Notes: generated by a model not told the origin, from the sequence alone. A stretch of DNA of 64,000 nt from Bacteroidota bacterium (GCA_035506275.1 DATJPT010000009.1:62001-126000), one strand, 5' to 3'; counted from the first letter of the stretch, positions 8,297-17,758 are shown. Numbers and translations are program-made.

Positions 8297-9376
8297 TTAT
8301 TTTGCCGCTTTCTTCGGCGGCTCGGCCGGCTTTGCCGAAGACGAAGCCGGCTTTGAAGCCGCAGCCGGCTCGTTTTCAGGGATCATCCCTAATTTCTTGC
8401 GGACGGCGGTAAGGATGTCGTCGGAGATCTTCGGCGCGGACGTTAAATACGCTTTCACTGCATCGCGCCCCTGACCTATGCGTTCGTCTTTGTACGAGAA
8501 CCACGAACCGCTCTTGACGATAATGTTGTGCTCGACGGCCACATCGATCAGGTCCCCTAGTTTCGAGATCCCTTCGTTGTAGAGAATATCGAATTGTGCT
8601 TCGCGGAACGGGGGAGCGACCTTGTTCTTTACCACTTTCACCTTGGTCCGGTTCCCGATCACGTTCGTGCCGTCCTTCAACGCTTCGATGCGGCGGACGT
8701 CAAGCCGGACTGAAGCGTAGAATTTCAGGGCATTGCCGCCGGTCGTTGTCTCCGGGTTGCCGAACATGACGCCGATCTTCATCCGCAACTGATTCGTAAA
8801 GATGACCGACGTTTTCGATTTGCTGATCGCCGCGGTCAGTTTTCTGAGTGCTTGCGACATCAACCGGGCTTGGACGCCCATTGACGGGTCTCCCATTTCT
8901 CCTTCGATCTCGGCGCGCGGCGTTAGTGCAGCGACCGAGTCGATGACGACCACGTCCAGGGCCCCGCTTCGCACGAGCGTCTCGACGATTTCGAGCGCCT
9001 GCTCGCCGAATTCGGGCTGTGACAGCAACAGATTATTTGTGTCGACGCCGAGGCGCTTCGCATAGGCCGTATCGAGCGCGTGCTCGGCATCGATGAACGC
9101 GGCGAGGCCTCCTTGTTTTTGCGCTTCGGCAATAATGGTCAGGCACAGCGTCGTTTTGCCGGACGATTCCGGCCCGTAAATTTCGATCACTCTTCCCCTC
9201 GGTATGCCGCCGATGCCGAGGGCGGCGTCGAGGGAGATCGAGCCGGTCGAGATACAATCGATCTTCACGATGGGTCCTTCCCCCAGTTTCATGATCGACC
9301 CCTTGCCGTGCTGCTTTTCAATTTGATCGATGGCGACTTTGAGCGCCTGGAGCTTCGACTCTTTTTCTTCGGACAT
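8297..9376 (-). CDS. recA: Recombinase RecA
   Basis: 359-aa ATP-dependent strand-exchange protein and SOS co-protease. The core is complete: Walker A GPESSGKT near residue 70, the Walker B region [10 protein letters not shown], loop L1 with [15 protein letters not shown], loop L2 with [18 protein letters not shown], and the C-terminal domain through KKLGMIPEN. The last about 20 residues are Ala/Lys/Pro-rich and end KKAAK, unlike the acidic tail of the E. coli protein. ATG is preceded by GGAG. Neighbours are thpR upstream (8 bp gap) and recX downstream. No SOS box was recognised. Confidence 0.98.
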   Translation of the reverse strand: MSEEKESKLQALKVAIDQIEKQHGKGSIMKLGEGPIVKIDCISTGSISLDAALGIGGIPRGRVIEIYGPESSGKTTLCLTIIAEAQKQGGLAAFIDAEHALDTAYAKRLGVDTNNLLLSQPEFGEQALEIVETLVRSGALDVVVIDSVAALTPRAEIEGEMGDPSMGVQARLMSQALRKLTAAISKSKTSVIFTNQLRMKIGVMFGNPETTTGGNALKFYASVRLDVRRIEALKDGTNVIGNRTKVKVVKNKVAPPFREAQFDILYNEGISKLGDLIDVAVEHNIIVKSGSWFSYKDERIGQGRDAVKAYLTSAPKISDDILTAVRKKLGMIPENEPAAASKPASSSAKPAEPPKKAAK

Positions 9377-9384
9377 AACGTCTC

Positions 9385-9951
9385 CTAGTGTGTCAATGGA
9401 ATGCTGGACAGTTGTGAAAATGCTGAACCCGAGGGGGAGAGGTCGCTTTTCATGATGAGCAACTCGGTACAGAGGAATTGTAATGGTTCAAAGGTAGTGT
9501 TTTCAATCTTTTTAATCAAGTTCTCTGAGGTTCTTCCTTTCACCCTGCCAATGGTGATATGCGGATGGAACGACCGGTCATCTTTTGAGAACCCCGCCAA
9601 AGTACACGCACGTTCAACCGCATCGAAGCATTTGGTGATCTCCTTGTTCTCATCCCTTGCAGAGCCTATCCAAACAATTTTTGGCATGCGCGAATCGGGG
9701 AAACAACCGACCGTGTCAAGCCGAATTTCAAATTGGCGGCAAGGCTGCAGCGCCTGATGTAACAACGATTTGAGTGCGTGAAGCTGCTCAGAAGAAATGT
9801 CGCCAAGGAATTTGATCGTTACATGGAATTTCTCCTGAAGTTCCCATCGAACGGCGGGGTCTCCTGGCCTTAACGTCGATTGAATATCTGCGATGGCTGA
9901 TCGAATCTCAGAAGGGGGAAAAATGCCGACGAAAGTCCGGATGCCTTTCAT
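9385..9951 (-). CDS. thpR: RNA 2',3'-cyclic phosphodiesterase (2H superfamily)
   Basis: 188-aa member of the 2H phosphoesterase fold (formerly 2'-5' RNA ligase). Both HxTx catalytic motifs are present: HVTIKFLG near residue 43 and [11 protein letters not shown] near residue 128, with the typical spacing of about 80 residues, so catalysis should be intact. The N-terminus [13 protein letters not shown] also fits the family. It hydrolyses 2',3'-cyclic phosphate RNA ends to 2'-phosphates; its cellular role is unclear. Placed between cinA (6 bp upstream) and recA (8 bp downstream). The cinA-thpR-recA order recurs in several bacterial groups. Confidence 0.9.
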   Translation of the reverse strand: MKGIRTFVGIFPPSEIRSAIADIQSTLRPGDPAVRWELQEKFHVTIKFLGDISSEQLHALKSLLHQALQPCRQFEIRLDTVGCFPDSRMPKIVWIGSARDENKEITKCFDAVERACTLAGFSKDDRSFHPHITIGRVKGRTSENLIKKIENTTFEPLQFLCTELLIMKSDLSPSGSAFSQLSSIPLTH

Positions 9952-9957
9952 GGCTGA

Positions 9958-11229
9958 TCATTTTTGAGTTTCGAGCTTCAACAGTTTTCTCCGCAACAAT
10001 TCGAGGGCTGCCTGAGATGCTCGTTCTTTGAACCGAAGCCGGTTATCCCCAAAATTGAACTTCAACGCCAGTGCGCCGGCGGAATCAGCAAAGCCGATCC
10101 AGACCAGGCCGACCGGCTTCTCAGCGGTTCCCCCCGTCGGTCCCGCAATTCCGGTTGTCGAGAGCGCGATGTCAACCCCGGCGTTTTTTCTTGCCCCTTC
10201 CGCCATCGCGGTTGCTACCTCGCGGCTCACGGCGCCATAGTTCTTGATCAACTCTTCGGGGACCGAAAGGAGCTCGATCTTGGATTCGTTCGAATACGTC
10301 ACAAAAGCCCTGTTGAAGTAGTTGGAACTTCCTGAGACATTGGTGATGCGATTGGCGATCATTCCGCCCGTGCACGACTCCGCGACGGCGAGTGTCCAAT
10401 GGCGCTCTTGCAAAAGAGCTCCGACCACATCCTCAAGATCCATTTCATCGGAGCTGTAAATGTATTTCTGCGCCTTCGACCTGATCGCTTGTTCTGCGCG
10501 CGCTAATTTTTGTTCGGCAGCTTCCACGGAAGTTTCCCGCACGGTGATGCGAAGCTTCGTGCCGAGAGGATTGGGAAGGAATGCCAGCGTCGTAGTCCCT
10601 TCGGTCCCTATCACCGCTTCGATGCTTCCAATCTCCTCGGCAAGCATTGATTCCCCGATGCCGGTCGTCTTCAATGTACGATGCCGAACCACAGTGCCGA
10701 ATCGTTCTTTTTCAAAGAAGGGGAGAAGCTCTTCGTCGACAATGCTTTTCATCTCAAAGGGAACACCGGGCATGACGACAAAATATTTTTTCCTCATGCC
10801 GTTCGGTTCTTCGAATAACATCCCCGGAGCCGTTCCGGTGCTGTTCCGAAGCACTTTGCACGTTTGTGGAACCATGACCTGTCCCTCGGCCATCTTCGTC
10901 CAGGGCCAGTTCCGCTTCGCAAAGAGGGCCTTGAGACTTTCAAATACCTCTTCGCTTCTGATCAGGTCGGTGTTGAAGAATTCGCAGACGATTTTTTTCG
11001 TGATGTCATCGTGGGTCGGACCGAGCCCGCCGGTAACGCAGACGACATCGAATACCCCCCACGCGGAACGGAATGCCTGGAGAATAGCGGCGCGGTTGTC
11101 GCCGACTGTCGTCATCCTTTCGACAAAGACTCCGACGGTGTTCAGCTTTTCGGCAAGGTAAGCCTGGTTTGTATTGATGACCTGCCCGATAAGCAGCTCA
11201 TCGCCGATCGTAATAATTTCAGCCTTCAT
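9958..11229 (-). CDS. cinA: CinA family protein: MoCF-type domain plus nicotinamide-nucleotide amidase
   Basis: 423-aa two-domain protein. The N-terminal molybdopterin-binding-like (COG1058) domain, residues 1-170, has ITIGDELLIGQVINTN and TGGLGPTHDDITK and in other CinA proteins acts as an ADP-ribose/NMN pyrophosphatase. The C-terminal PncC domain (about 260-420) has VAESCTGGMIANRITNVSGSS and STTGIAGPTGG and deamidates NMN to NaMN, salvaging NAD. It sits 18 bp downstream of pgpA and 6 bp upstream of thpR. The historical competence link rests on co-location with recA, which this window also shows. Confidence 0.95.
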   Translation of the reverse strand: MKAEIITIGDELLIGQVINTNQAYLAEKLNTVGVFVERMTTVGDNRAAILQAFRSAWGVFDVVCVTGGLGPTHDDITKKIVCEFFNTDLIRSEEVFESLKALFAKRNWPWTKMAEGQVMVPQTCKVLRNSTGTAPGMLFEEPNGMRKKYFVVMPGVPFEMKSIVDEELLPFFEKERFGTVVRHRTLKTTGIGESMLAEEIGSIEAVIGTEGTTTLAFLPNPLGTKLRITVRETSVEAAEQKLARAEQAIRSKAQKYIYSSDEMDLEDVVGALLQERHWTLAVAESCTGGMIANRITNVSGSSNYFNRAFVTYSNESKIELLSVPEELIKNYGAVSREVATAMAEGARKNAGVDIALSTTGIAGPTGGTAEKPVGLVWIGFADSAGALALKFNFGDNRLRFKERASQAALELLRRKLLKLETQK

Positions 11230-11247
11230 TGATAGAAACGGCGTGTG

Positions 11248-11760
11248 TCAAAAAATTCTGACGGCGATTTGCAGGACAATGTTGGTGTAGAGCCCCGCGA
11301 CAACATCGTCCATCATGATGTTCCACCCCCCGTGCTTTCTGTCGAAAAATCTCGCCGGCCACGGTTTGAAGATGTCGAACGCCCTGAAGAGAAAAAAGGC
11401 GGCGATGACAACCGCGTATGTTTTTTCTAACAGCAGCAAACTGACCCAAATTCCCAAGACCTCATCGATCGTAACGACCGAAGGGTCGTGGCCGTATGCT
11501 TTCTCCATTGTGCCCGCTGCAAGACTCCCGAGAATGAACACGATCACGCATGCCGGTGCGAGGATGACCGTTTCCGAAACAGAGGGGATCAGGTAAATTA
11601 GAATTCCGACAAACGTGCCGACGGTTCCCGATGCGACCGGCGCGTAACCGGAAAACAATCCGGAGGCAAAAATTTTAACAAGGGGAGAAATAGCGTTCGG
11701 CGATCGCTGCGAGGCTTCGTGGGCCTCAGTTGGGTTGTCCTGTTTCGGCGGCTCGGTCAT
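11248..11760 (-). CDS. pgpA: Phosphatidylglycerophosphatase A
   Basis: 170-aa inner-membrane phosphatase converting phosphatidylglycerol phosphate to phosphatidylglycerol. Family motifs: FASGLFSGYAPVASGTVGT near residue 31, VTIDEVLGIWVSLL near 94, FRAFDIFKPWPARFFDRK near 124 and a C-terminal IMMDDVVAGLYTN containing the metal-binding acids. About 25 hydrophilic N-terminal residues precede the core. The gene begins inside the end of pgsA (35-nt overlap in a different frame), placing the synthase and phosphatase of the same pathway in one tightly coupled unit. Confidence 0.93.
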   Translation of the reverse strand: MTEPPKQDNPTEAHEASQRSPNAISPLVKIFASGLFSGYAPVASGTVGTFVGILIYLIPSVSETVILAPACVIVFILGSLAAGTMEKAYGHDPSVVTIDEVLGIWVSLLLLEKTYAVVIAAFFLFRAFDIFKPWPARFFDRKHGGWNIMMDDVVAGLYTNIVLQIAVRIF

Positions 11761-12349
11761 TCGATACGAACAATTCTTTAATAGTGTTCCAGCTTTGGAA
11801 AAGGTATAAGATTCCCGACAAGGCAGTGAGGATCGTCACGAGCAGCATGAGCCCGACCATGATCTCCTTTGTCGCAACGATCTCGAGCCAGCGGCCAAAT
11901 CGCGCATAGAGCGCCGGGGAATTTCTGACGACGTAAATGATGAGGAAGAGATAAATGACGACAAGTTGAAAGAACGTTTTCGTCCTCGCGAATTTCATCG
12001 TTTCGACGGGCCTGCCTTTGTATTCAGAATATGAACGAAGAAGGGTAATGAGGATATCCCGGGCGACAATGATCCAGACCATCCATGCACTTGCATAACC
12101 GATCACCATGAAGGAGAGGAACGCCGCAGACGTGAGGACTTTATCAGCAAGAGGGTCGAGAAATTTTCCCCAGTGAGTAATGTATCCCCATTTTCGGGCA
12201 ACCCATCCGTCGTACCAATCGGTCAAGGCCGCAAGACAGTAGACCACAAGTGCGATCTGTTTGTTCGTCGGCGAGTCGGAAAAGAGGAGAAGCGCAAACG
12301 CGGGTGTCAGAATGATGCGCAACAATGTCAGTTGATTCGGTGGGGACAT
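11726..12349 (-). CDS. pgsA: CDP-diacylglycerol--glycerol-3-phosphate 3-phosphatidyltransferase
   Basis: 207-aa integral membrane enzyme for the committed step of phosphatidylglycerol synthesis. The CDP-alcohol phosphotransferase signature is complete: DWYDGWVAR, eight residues, then GKFLDPLADK (pattern DX2DGX2ARX8GX3DX3D). The N-terminus MSPPNQLTLLRIILTP is typical of PgsA. About five hydrophobic segments follow. Its last 35 nt overlap the start of pgpA, which carries out the next reaction. A bidirectional-looking terminator at 12441-12467 separates it from rpmB upstream. Confidence 0.95.
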   Translation of the reverse strand: MSPPNQLTLLRIILTPAFALLLFSDSPTNKQIALVVYCLAALTDWYDGWVARKWGYITHWGKFLDPLADKVLTSAAFLSFMVIGYASAWMVWIIVARDILITLLRSYSEYKGRPVETMKFARTKTFFQLVVIYLFLIIYVVRNSPALYARFGRWLEIVATKEIMVGLMLLVTILTALSGILYLFQSWNTIKELFVSNDRAAETGQPN

Positions 12350-12440
12350 CTTTTCTCCTCGATTCTGCCTAATCTACATATTTGGCGGGAGAAATGAAAG
12401 CTATGAGCGCGCTGAATCGATTAAATCGCATTAATAAATG

Positions 12441-12467
12441 AAAAGGCCGTCGTTACGACGGCCTTTT
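12441..12467 (-). terminator. Terminator downstream of rpmB
   Basis: Perfect 12-bp inverted repeat (12441-12452 with 12456-12467) with a TTA/TAA loop. The arms begin and end in A4/T4, so it can work in both directions, but the gene that ends here is rpmB on the minus strand. It isolates rpmB from the pgsA-to-exonuclease unit. Confidence 0.85.
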
Positions 12468-12489
12468 CCATCCGAAAATGTATGCTGCT

Positions 12490-12681
12490 TTAGATCGCTT
12501 TCTGGATCTTTCCCGCTTTCAGGCAGGAGGCGCACACGCGCACGCGTTTGACAGAACCGTTCACGATAGTCCGGACCTCCTGCAAATTGGGGAGCCACCG
12601 GCGAGGCGACCTGTTGTTCGCGTGGCTTACATTGTTTCCGGCGATCGGTTTTTTGCCGCAGATTTCACATACTTTTGCCAT
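12490..12681 (-). CDS. rpmB: 50S ribosomal protein L28, zinc-binding type
   Basis: 63-aa ribosomal protein, short for the family. It begins [12 protein letters not shown] and contains [16 protein letters not shown] and [11 protein letters not shown]. The paired CXXC motifs (Cys5/Cys8 and Cys50/Cys53) mark the zinc-ribbon (C+) form of L28. An AAAGGAA stretch upstream of the ATG may act as ribosome binding site. It is a single-gene unit closed by the terminator at 12441-12467 and divergent from the large signalling gene at 12905; the 223 bp between them hold no other gene that I can see. Confidence 0.95.
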   Translation of the reverse strand: MAKVCEICGKKPIAGNNVSHANNRSPRRWLPNLQEVRTIVNGSVKRVRVCASCLKAGKIQKAI

Positions 12682-12904
12682 TTTACCCGAAGATTCCTTT
12701 CTTTCACTTGCTTACTTTCTGTCATAAGGTAAGAAAATTTCTCTGCCGATGCAATATTTTTTTCGGATTTGTTGACGGCAGCGATACTTTCTCTGCGCCT
12801 TGTTATTCAGGCTCCTTTTTGATATTTTGTGTTGGTGACTGCAACTTTCCCTCATTTTCAACGAAGTACTGTAAATACCACACGCTTTTCATCAGTCGCT
12901 TTTC

Positions 12905-15001
12905 ATGAGAATTAGAAAGGTCATCGCGCTCCTCGGTTCCATCCTCCTTTTCACGTCGGTATTTATTATCGACGCGAGCATGAAGAGCCTCGACACGGAA
13001 TTGGGCAGTTTTTCCATCATCCGCGGTGTGATGGTGATTCTCGCGTTTGTTTTGGGGACGTTCTATGTTGAAACGCTGGGGAAAGAAAATCAGATCACGA
13101 TGATCCAGCGCATCGGACGGATCGCCGTCTGGGCGGGTGTCTTCGTCGCCTTATCGATCCTGGCCAGCTTCTTGCGCTTCAATCAATTCGAGACTCGCGC
13201 GTTCAAGCTCTTTCCCCGTGATTACATCACCATTCTTTTCGCCAGCGTCCTGAGCATCGCCGCGGGCATCGTTTCCGCCATGACGATGCTTGCCATGAAG
13301 GACATGCTCCTCTACAAAAGGAAAAAAGGAACACAGCGAAATTTCTGGATATTGCTTGTCTTTTTCTTCCTTGCCTCGGCTACGACCATCACCCTCAGGC
13401 CTCTTGAGTTCTCAGTCTACACGTTCGGGTTTTTTGTCCTTTCCGTTGTCATGATCATCATAAACTCCTTCCGACTGTCCTGGATCGCATACATGTCGCG
13501 AAGGGAGAAAATCTACGGAATGGTCTACGCCCTGCTCGCTTTTTTTGCATTCATGGCGATCAATATCATGATCTCGATTCCCGACAGGCCGTTCCTTGCG
13601 AAAGCACTTCTTTATTTTAGTTATCCGCTGCACACGTTCGTGCAGTTGACGTCGCTGTTCGGGGCTGTCTATTTCGGTATGGCGTTTATCAGCACTCTTT
13701 TCCATCTGCCGACCGCCGAGGCATTCGATCGAAAACAGACCGAACTGAATTCTCTCCATAATCTCAGCCGGTTGATCACCCAGGTGTTCGACCTCAACGA
13801 ACTGGCCGACACCGTCACGAAAATGACGTTTGAAGTGTGCGAGGCCTCGAGCTCCTGGCTGGAAATTTTCCCGAATGAGGCTGAGCCCAAGGCACCGCAC
13901 ATGGCGAACGGAATTATTTCGGCAAGGAATATTACGACGGATGAGATCCAGACAATTCTATTCGGCGATACCGCATCGATCCGTTCGATCGTCTTCTCGT
14001 CCAAAAAGGTCCTTCTCATCGACGACGTGAGCAACGACCGGCGCACGAAGTACATGTCGAGATTGAAAAAGGTCGGCTCGCTGCTGGTGGTCCCGCTCGT
14101 CTCTCATCAAAACCTCATCGGCATCCTTTATGCGACCAAACAGATGGATTTTGGTTTCGATCAGGACGACATCGAGGTCCTTTCAGGCTTTGCGGATCAG
14201 GTCACGATCGCGATAGAAAACGCGACGTTGATCCGGCGGTCTCTCGAAAAAGAACGCCTCCAGCGTGAACTCCTCCTTGCTCAGGAAATGCAAAAGCGGC
14301 TGCTGCCGCAGACCCTTCCGACTTTTCCGAACGTGGAAATGCAGGCTGTCTCCGCCCCGGCTCTCGAAGTCGGCGGCGACTATTATGATATCGCAATACT
14401 CGACGACCACCGCGTCGGCATCGTCATTGGTGATGTCTCCGGCAAAGGGGTCGGCGCGGCGTTTTACATGGCAGAGGTCAAAGGGATCTTCCAATCGCTC
14501 AGCAAGATCTATTCGTCCCCGAGGATGTTCCTTTCCAAGGCAAACCAGTCCCTCATTTCCAGCATTGACAAACGCTCTTTTATTAGTTTAATTTATGCAA
14601 TCCTTGATGTGGTGACGGGCGAGCTGGTCATTTCGCGGGCCGGGCATTGTCCGATGCTGTACGCGACGGCCACTTCCATCGAATATATTACTCCGACCGG
14701 CATGGGCTTGGGGCTGAGCGTAGGAAGCGTCTTCGAGGACTCGCTGGAAGAACGAAGGATCAAGCTGAGCCCCGGCGACGTCTGCGTTTTCTACACGGAC
14801 GGTGTCACCGAGTCCCGCTCGGCCGCCGGAGAAGAATTTGGCTATGAACGGTTGAAGAATGTTCTCCAGGAAAACCGTTCCCGCTCCGCTGAGGAGATCA
14901 AAGAAGAAATTATTCAGCGCGTCTGGAGTTACACCGATGCGCAGGGTTACGACGATGACCTGACGGTGTTCGTTGTGAAATGGAACGGACCGCTGAAGTG
15001 A
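12905..15001 (+). CDS. Membrane GAF-PP2C (RsbU/SpoIIE-type) serine phosphatase
   Basis: 698-aa sensor phosphatase. Residues 1-265 contain about eight hydrophobic segments (membrane input domain). A GAF-like domain follows at about 280-445 (start HNLSRLITQVFDLNELA). The C-terminal PP2C-type phosphatase (460-698) has a helical linker EMQKRLLPQTLP, then EVGGDYYDI near 489, GDVSGKGVGAAFYMA, FYTDGVTESRSAAGEEFG and YDDDLTVFVVKW: the metal-binding acids of the SpoIIE/RsbU family. Expected role: dephosphorylate the STAS protein at 15042, releasing a partner from its kinase. The STAS gene begins 40 bp downstream, and a kinase and second phosphatase follow. The input signal is unknown. Confidence 0.92.
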   Translation: MRIRKVIALLGSILLFTSVFIIDASMKSLDTELGSFSIIRGVMVILAFVLGTFYVETLGKENQITMIQRIGRIAVWAGVFVALSILASFLRFNQFETRAFKLFPRDYITILFASVLSIAAGIVSAMTMLAMKDMLLYKRKKGTQRNFWILLVFFFLASATTITLRPLEFSVYTFGFFVLSVVMIIINSFRLSWIAYMSRREKIYGMVYALLAFFAFMAINIMISIPDRPFLAKALLYFSYPLHTFVQLTSLFGAVYFGMAFISTLFHLPTAEAFDRKQTELNSLHNLSRLITQVFDLNELADTVTKMTFEVCEASSSWLEIFPNEAEPKAPHMANGIISARNITTDEIQTILFGDTASIRSIVFSSKKVLLIDDVSNDRRTKYMSRLKKVGSLLVVPLVSHQNLIGILYATKQMDFGFDQDDIEVLSGFADQVTIAIENATLIRRSLEKERLQRELLLAQEMQKRLLPQTLPTFPNVEMQAVSAPALEVGGDYYDIAILDDHRVGIVIGDVSGKGVGAAFYMAEVKGIFQSLSKIYSSPRMFLSKANQSLISSIDKRSFISLIYAILDVVTGELVISRAGHCPMLYATATSIEYITPTGMGLGLSVGSVFEDSLEERRIKLSPGDVCVFYTDGVTESRSAAGEEFGYERLKNVLQENRSRSAEEIKEEIIQRVWSYTDAQGYDDDLTVFVVKWNGPLK

Positions 15002-15041
15002 GTGTTAGGATTTTCAAACTATTATTGCGAGGAGTTGCACG

Positions 15042-15407
15042 ATGAATGAATTCAAGATTTCATTTCGGGACAGCGGCAAGGTCCATGTGATGGACTTGAA
15101 AGGGTATCTGGACGCACACACCGCTCCCAACCTTGAAGAAGCATTCCAGAAACTTATCAAAGACGGAAAGTTCAATATTCTGGTCAACTGTAAGGACCTC
15201 GCCTACATTTCGAGCGCAGGCCTCGGGGTCTTTATGGCGTTCATTGAGGATGTGAGAAGCGGCGGGGGAGATATCAAGATGTCCAACATGACGGCGAAGG
15301 TCTACAATATTTTTGACCTCCTCGGGTTTCCTATGCTGTATGAAATATTCACCGACGAGCATGAGGCGGTGAAAAAGTTCGATGCAAAAAAGCAATCGAG
15401 CAAATAG
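15042..15407 (+). CDS. STAS-domain anti-sigma-factor antagonist (RsbV/SpoIIAA-like)
   Basis: 121-aa single-domain STAS protein. The phosphorylatable serine lies in CKDLAYISSAGLGVFMAF (about residues 52-69), the canonical site for RsbW-type kinases. In the unphosphorylated state such proteins bind the kinase/anti-sigma factor and free its other partner. A clear GAGGAG ribosome binding site lies at about 15030, 7 nt before the ATG. Flanked by a PP2C phosphatase upstream and an RsbW-like kinase gene just downstream, it forms the core of a partner-switching set. A second STAS gene at 39789 is the nearest paralogue in the window. Confidence 0.93.
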   Translation: MNEFKISFRDSGKVHVMDLKGYLDAHTAPNLEEAFQKLIKDGKFNILVNCKDLAYISSAGLGVFMAFIEDVRSGGGDIKMSNMTAKVYNIFDLLGFPMLYEIFTDEHEAVKKFDAKKQSSK

Positions 15408-15444
15408 GAAGCATGGACATCACGGGAAAAAGGAGATTGCAACG

Positions 15445-15882
15445 TTGACCAGCGGCAGTAATCAAAAAGTAACTCGACTGAACCTGCGCATTCCGAGCCA
15501 GACGGAGAAGCTCATTATGGCCCGTGAATTCGTCGCCGATGCGGCAAAGGGTTTCGGATTCACGGAAGACGAGATCAACAACATCGCTCTTGCAGTGGAC
15601 GAAGCATGCACAAACATCATCAAGCATGCCTACAGCTATGCGGCGGACAAGGAGATCGACATCGTCGTGTCGATGAAAAAACCGGAGTTTGAGATCCTCA
15701 TCGAGGATCAGGGGAAACATTTTAACCCGAGCCAGGTCCCCCTTCCGAACATGAAAGAGTACATGTCCCACTACAAGCGGGGAGGTCTCGGAATGTATCT
15801 GATGAAAAAATTGATGGACAAGGTGGAGTACTCGATCCACCCGAAAAAGAATGTCGTGAGACTTATCAAATACCTCCATTGA
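15445..15882 (+). CDS. RsbW-like serine kinase / anti-sigma factor (HATPase fold)
   Basis: 145-aa GHKL ATPase-fold protein. The N-box is ALAVDEACTNIIKHAY, the G1 region IEDQGKHFNPS and the G2 region KRGGLGMYLMKKLMDKV, as in RsbW/SpoIIAB-type kinases that phosphorylate STAS antagonists and sequester sigma factors or other targets. The start is taken as TTG at 15445 because AGGAG lies at 15431-15435; an in-frame ATG at 15382 inside the STAS gene has no Shine-Dalgarno and would add 21 basic residues. No sigma factor is next to it, so the regulated partner must be elsewhere or may not be a sigma factor. Confidence 0.88.
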   Translation: MTSGSNQKVTRLNLRIPSQTEKLIMAREFVADAAKGFGFTEDEINNIALAVDEACTNIIKHAYSYAADKEIDIVVSMKKPEFEILIEDQGKHFNPSQVPLPNMKEYMSHYKRGGLGMYLMKKLMDKVEYSIHPKKNVVRLIKYLH

Positions 15883-15934
15883 AAATCTCCGGCCTCGCCG
15901 CTGCACTCATCGAGGCCTTCGAACCGCGAATGTC

Positions 15935-17668
15935 ATGAGCCGTCCTCCATTGAAGCCTTCCTCGCACTCCAAAATCACCGACCGCCTTGCCGATATCACG
16001 CCGCTCTTCGAATTCAGCAACGTCGTCAATTCGTCGCTCGACCTGAAATTCATCCTCGGCACGGTCCTCCTGACGCTGATGGGGAAACTGCTCCTCTCAA
16101 AAAGCGTTGTGCTCATCAGGACGAAGGAGAAGCATTTCCGCATCGAAAACTCCAAAGGGATCCCGCTCGGCCTCGCTTCGGAGGATTTCCATTTTCCCCG
16201 ACTTCTGCGCAGGAGCTATCTCCTGACCAGATCGGCCGGGACCGATGAGGTCCGGCTCCTGAACAGCGGCATCGAGAGGATGTTTCCGATCGTATCGCAC
16301 GGGACCGTCCTCGGCTTTTTCGGCATCGGCAAGCGTGCCGGCAACGGGAGGCTGACGGCGGCGGAAAAGAGCTTTGTCGAAGCCATCATCAGCATCTCTG
16401 CGGCGGCCATTGAAAAGAGCATTGCATTCGACGAAATAAAAAGTGTGAATCGGCGACTGGACGGGAAGGTCCAGGAACTGCGGACACTGTTCGAGTTGAG
16501 CAAGGAATTCAATGCTATCTTTGACAGGGACAAACTCCTCAAACTTCTGGCGTTCACATTGATGGGACAAGTGGGGGCAGGAAGATATGCCGTTTGCCTG
16601 CGGAACGGGGAAACTGTCGCATCTCGGGTTGAAACCAGCCGTTTGGCGGAATTCAAGGAAGTGATGTTTGAACACGTTTCGTCGCCTGTCCTGGTGAACG
16701 ACCTTCAACGGAAAAAGGACCTTCTTTCTCTTCGGGCCGCCTGCCAGGGGCAGGGTATTGTTGCGCTCGTGCCGCTTGAAGTTCAAAATGAAGTGAAGGG
16801 GATGATGTGCCTTGGCGAACGGCTTCGCGGCGGGGCATATTCCGAATCCGACCTGGAGTTTATTTACAGCCTTGGCAACCTCGCCATCATTTCTCTTGAG
16901 AACACCCGCCTTTTTTACGAAGCCGTCGAGAAACAAAAGCTCGAGAACGAGCTGAACATCGCGCGCGAGATCCAGAAGGGACTGCTTCCAAGGACGTTGC
17001 CGAAGATCCCCGGATTGGAGCTTGCCGCCTTGAACATTTCTTCAGAACAGGTCGGAGGGGATTACTACGATATTGTCCCGCTCGACAACGGGAACTGTGT
17101 GATCGCCATCGGGGATGTTTCGGGGAAAGGGACGCCGGCGTCGCTCTTGATGGCCAACGTGCAGGCGATCATCCGCACGCTCGTTCAATTCGATCTCCCT
17201 CTCTCCGAAATGACTTCGCGCGTGAACACCTTGATCTGTGAAAATACCGGCAGCGATAAATTCATAACTTTCTTCTGGGGCATTTTTGATCCCAAGACCA
17301 GGACTTTTCGGTATGTGAATGCGGGACATAATCACCCGTTTATCGTTCGGGCGAATAGGACGATCGAGAGGCTGACGGAAGGAGGTATCATCCTCGGCGT
17401 TATGAAGGAAACAGTTCCGTACAAGGAAGGGAGTGTCGTGTTATCGAAGGGGGATGCCGTCGTAATGTTTACGGATGGAATCAGTGAGGCGATGAACGTG
17501 GAAGGGGTTGACTACACAGAAGAAAAGGTCGAAGAGTTCCTCAAAAATATGCGCTCGCTGTCTGCCCAAGAAGTATTGGGGGAAATTCAAAATGAGATCG
17601 CGCGGTACACTTCGGGGGCGCCTCAATCGGACGATATAACGCTGGTGGTAATGAAATGGGTCGGGTAA
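15935..17668 (+). CDS. Cytosolic GAF-GAF-PP2C (RsbU/SpoIIE-type) serine phosphatase
   Basis: 577-aa phosphatase without membrane segments. Two GAF-like modules occupy about residues 20-165 and 180-325 (FEFSNVVNSSLDLKFILGTV; FELSKEFNAIFDRDKLLKLL). The PP2C-type domain at 345-577 starts with the linker AREIQKGLLPRTLP and has QVGGDYYDI near 371, GDVSGKGTPASLLMANVQA, FTDGISEAMN and SDDITLVVMKW. It resembles the membrane phosphatase at 12905 and lies 52 bp after the kinase gene, giving the module two alternative signal inputs, one membrane-bound and one soluble. Signal and ligand unknown. Confidence 0.92.
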   Translation: MSRPPLKPSSHSKITDRLADITPLFEFSNVVNSSLDLKFILGTVLLTLMGKLLLSKSVVLIRTKEKHFRIENSKGIPLGLASEDFHFPRLLRRSYLLTRSAGTDEVRLLNSGIERMFPIVSHGTVLGFFGIGKRAGNGRLTAAEKSFVEAIISISAAAIEKSIAFDEIKSVNRRLDGKVQELRTLFELSKEFNAIFDRDKLLKLLAFTLMGQVGAGRYAVCLRNGETVASRVETSRLAEFKEVMFEHVSSPVLVNDLQRKKDLLSLRAACQGQGIVALVPLEVQNEVKGMMCLGERLRGGAYSESDLEFIYSLGNLAIISLENTRLFYEAVEKQKLENELNIAREIQKGLLPRTLPKIPGLELAALNISSEQVGGDYYDIVPLDNGNCVIAIGDVSGKGTPASLLMANVQAIIRTLVQFDLPLSEMTSRVNTLICENTGSDKFITFFWGIFDPKTRTFRYVNAGHNHPFIVRANRTIERLTEGGIILGVMKETVPYKEGSVVLSKGDAVVMFTDGISEAMNVEGVDYTEEKVEEFLKNMRSLSAQEVLGEIQNEIARYTSGAPQSDDITLVVMKWVG

Positions 17669-17758
17669 TGAACGATCAACAATGACCAATGAACAGCGGT
17701 CAATCGACGTTGAACGATAGCACGTTGAGAAAAGAATTATTGAGGGGGATCGTTGGAA

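Noticed and set aside
17669..17758. Repetitive-looking AACAATGACCAATGAAC text as a tandem repeat
   Set aside because: Units are too few and too degenerate to call a repeat array.
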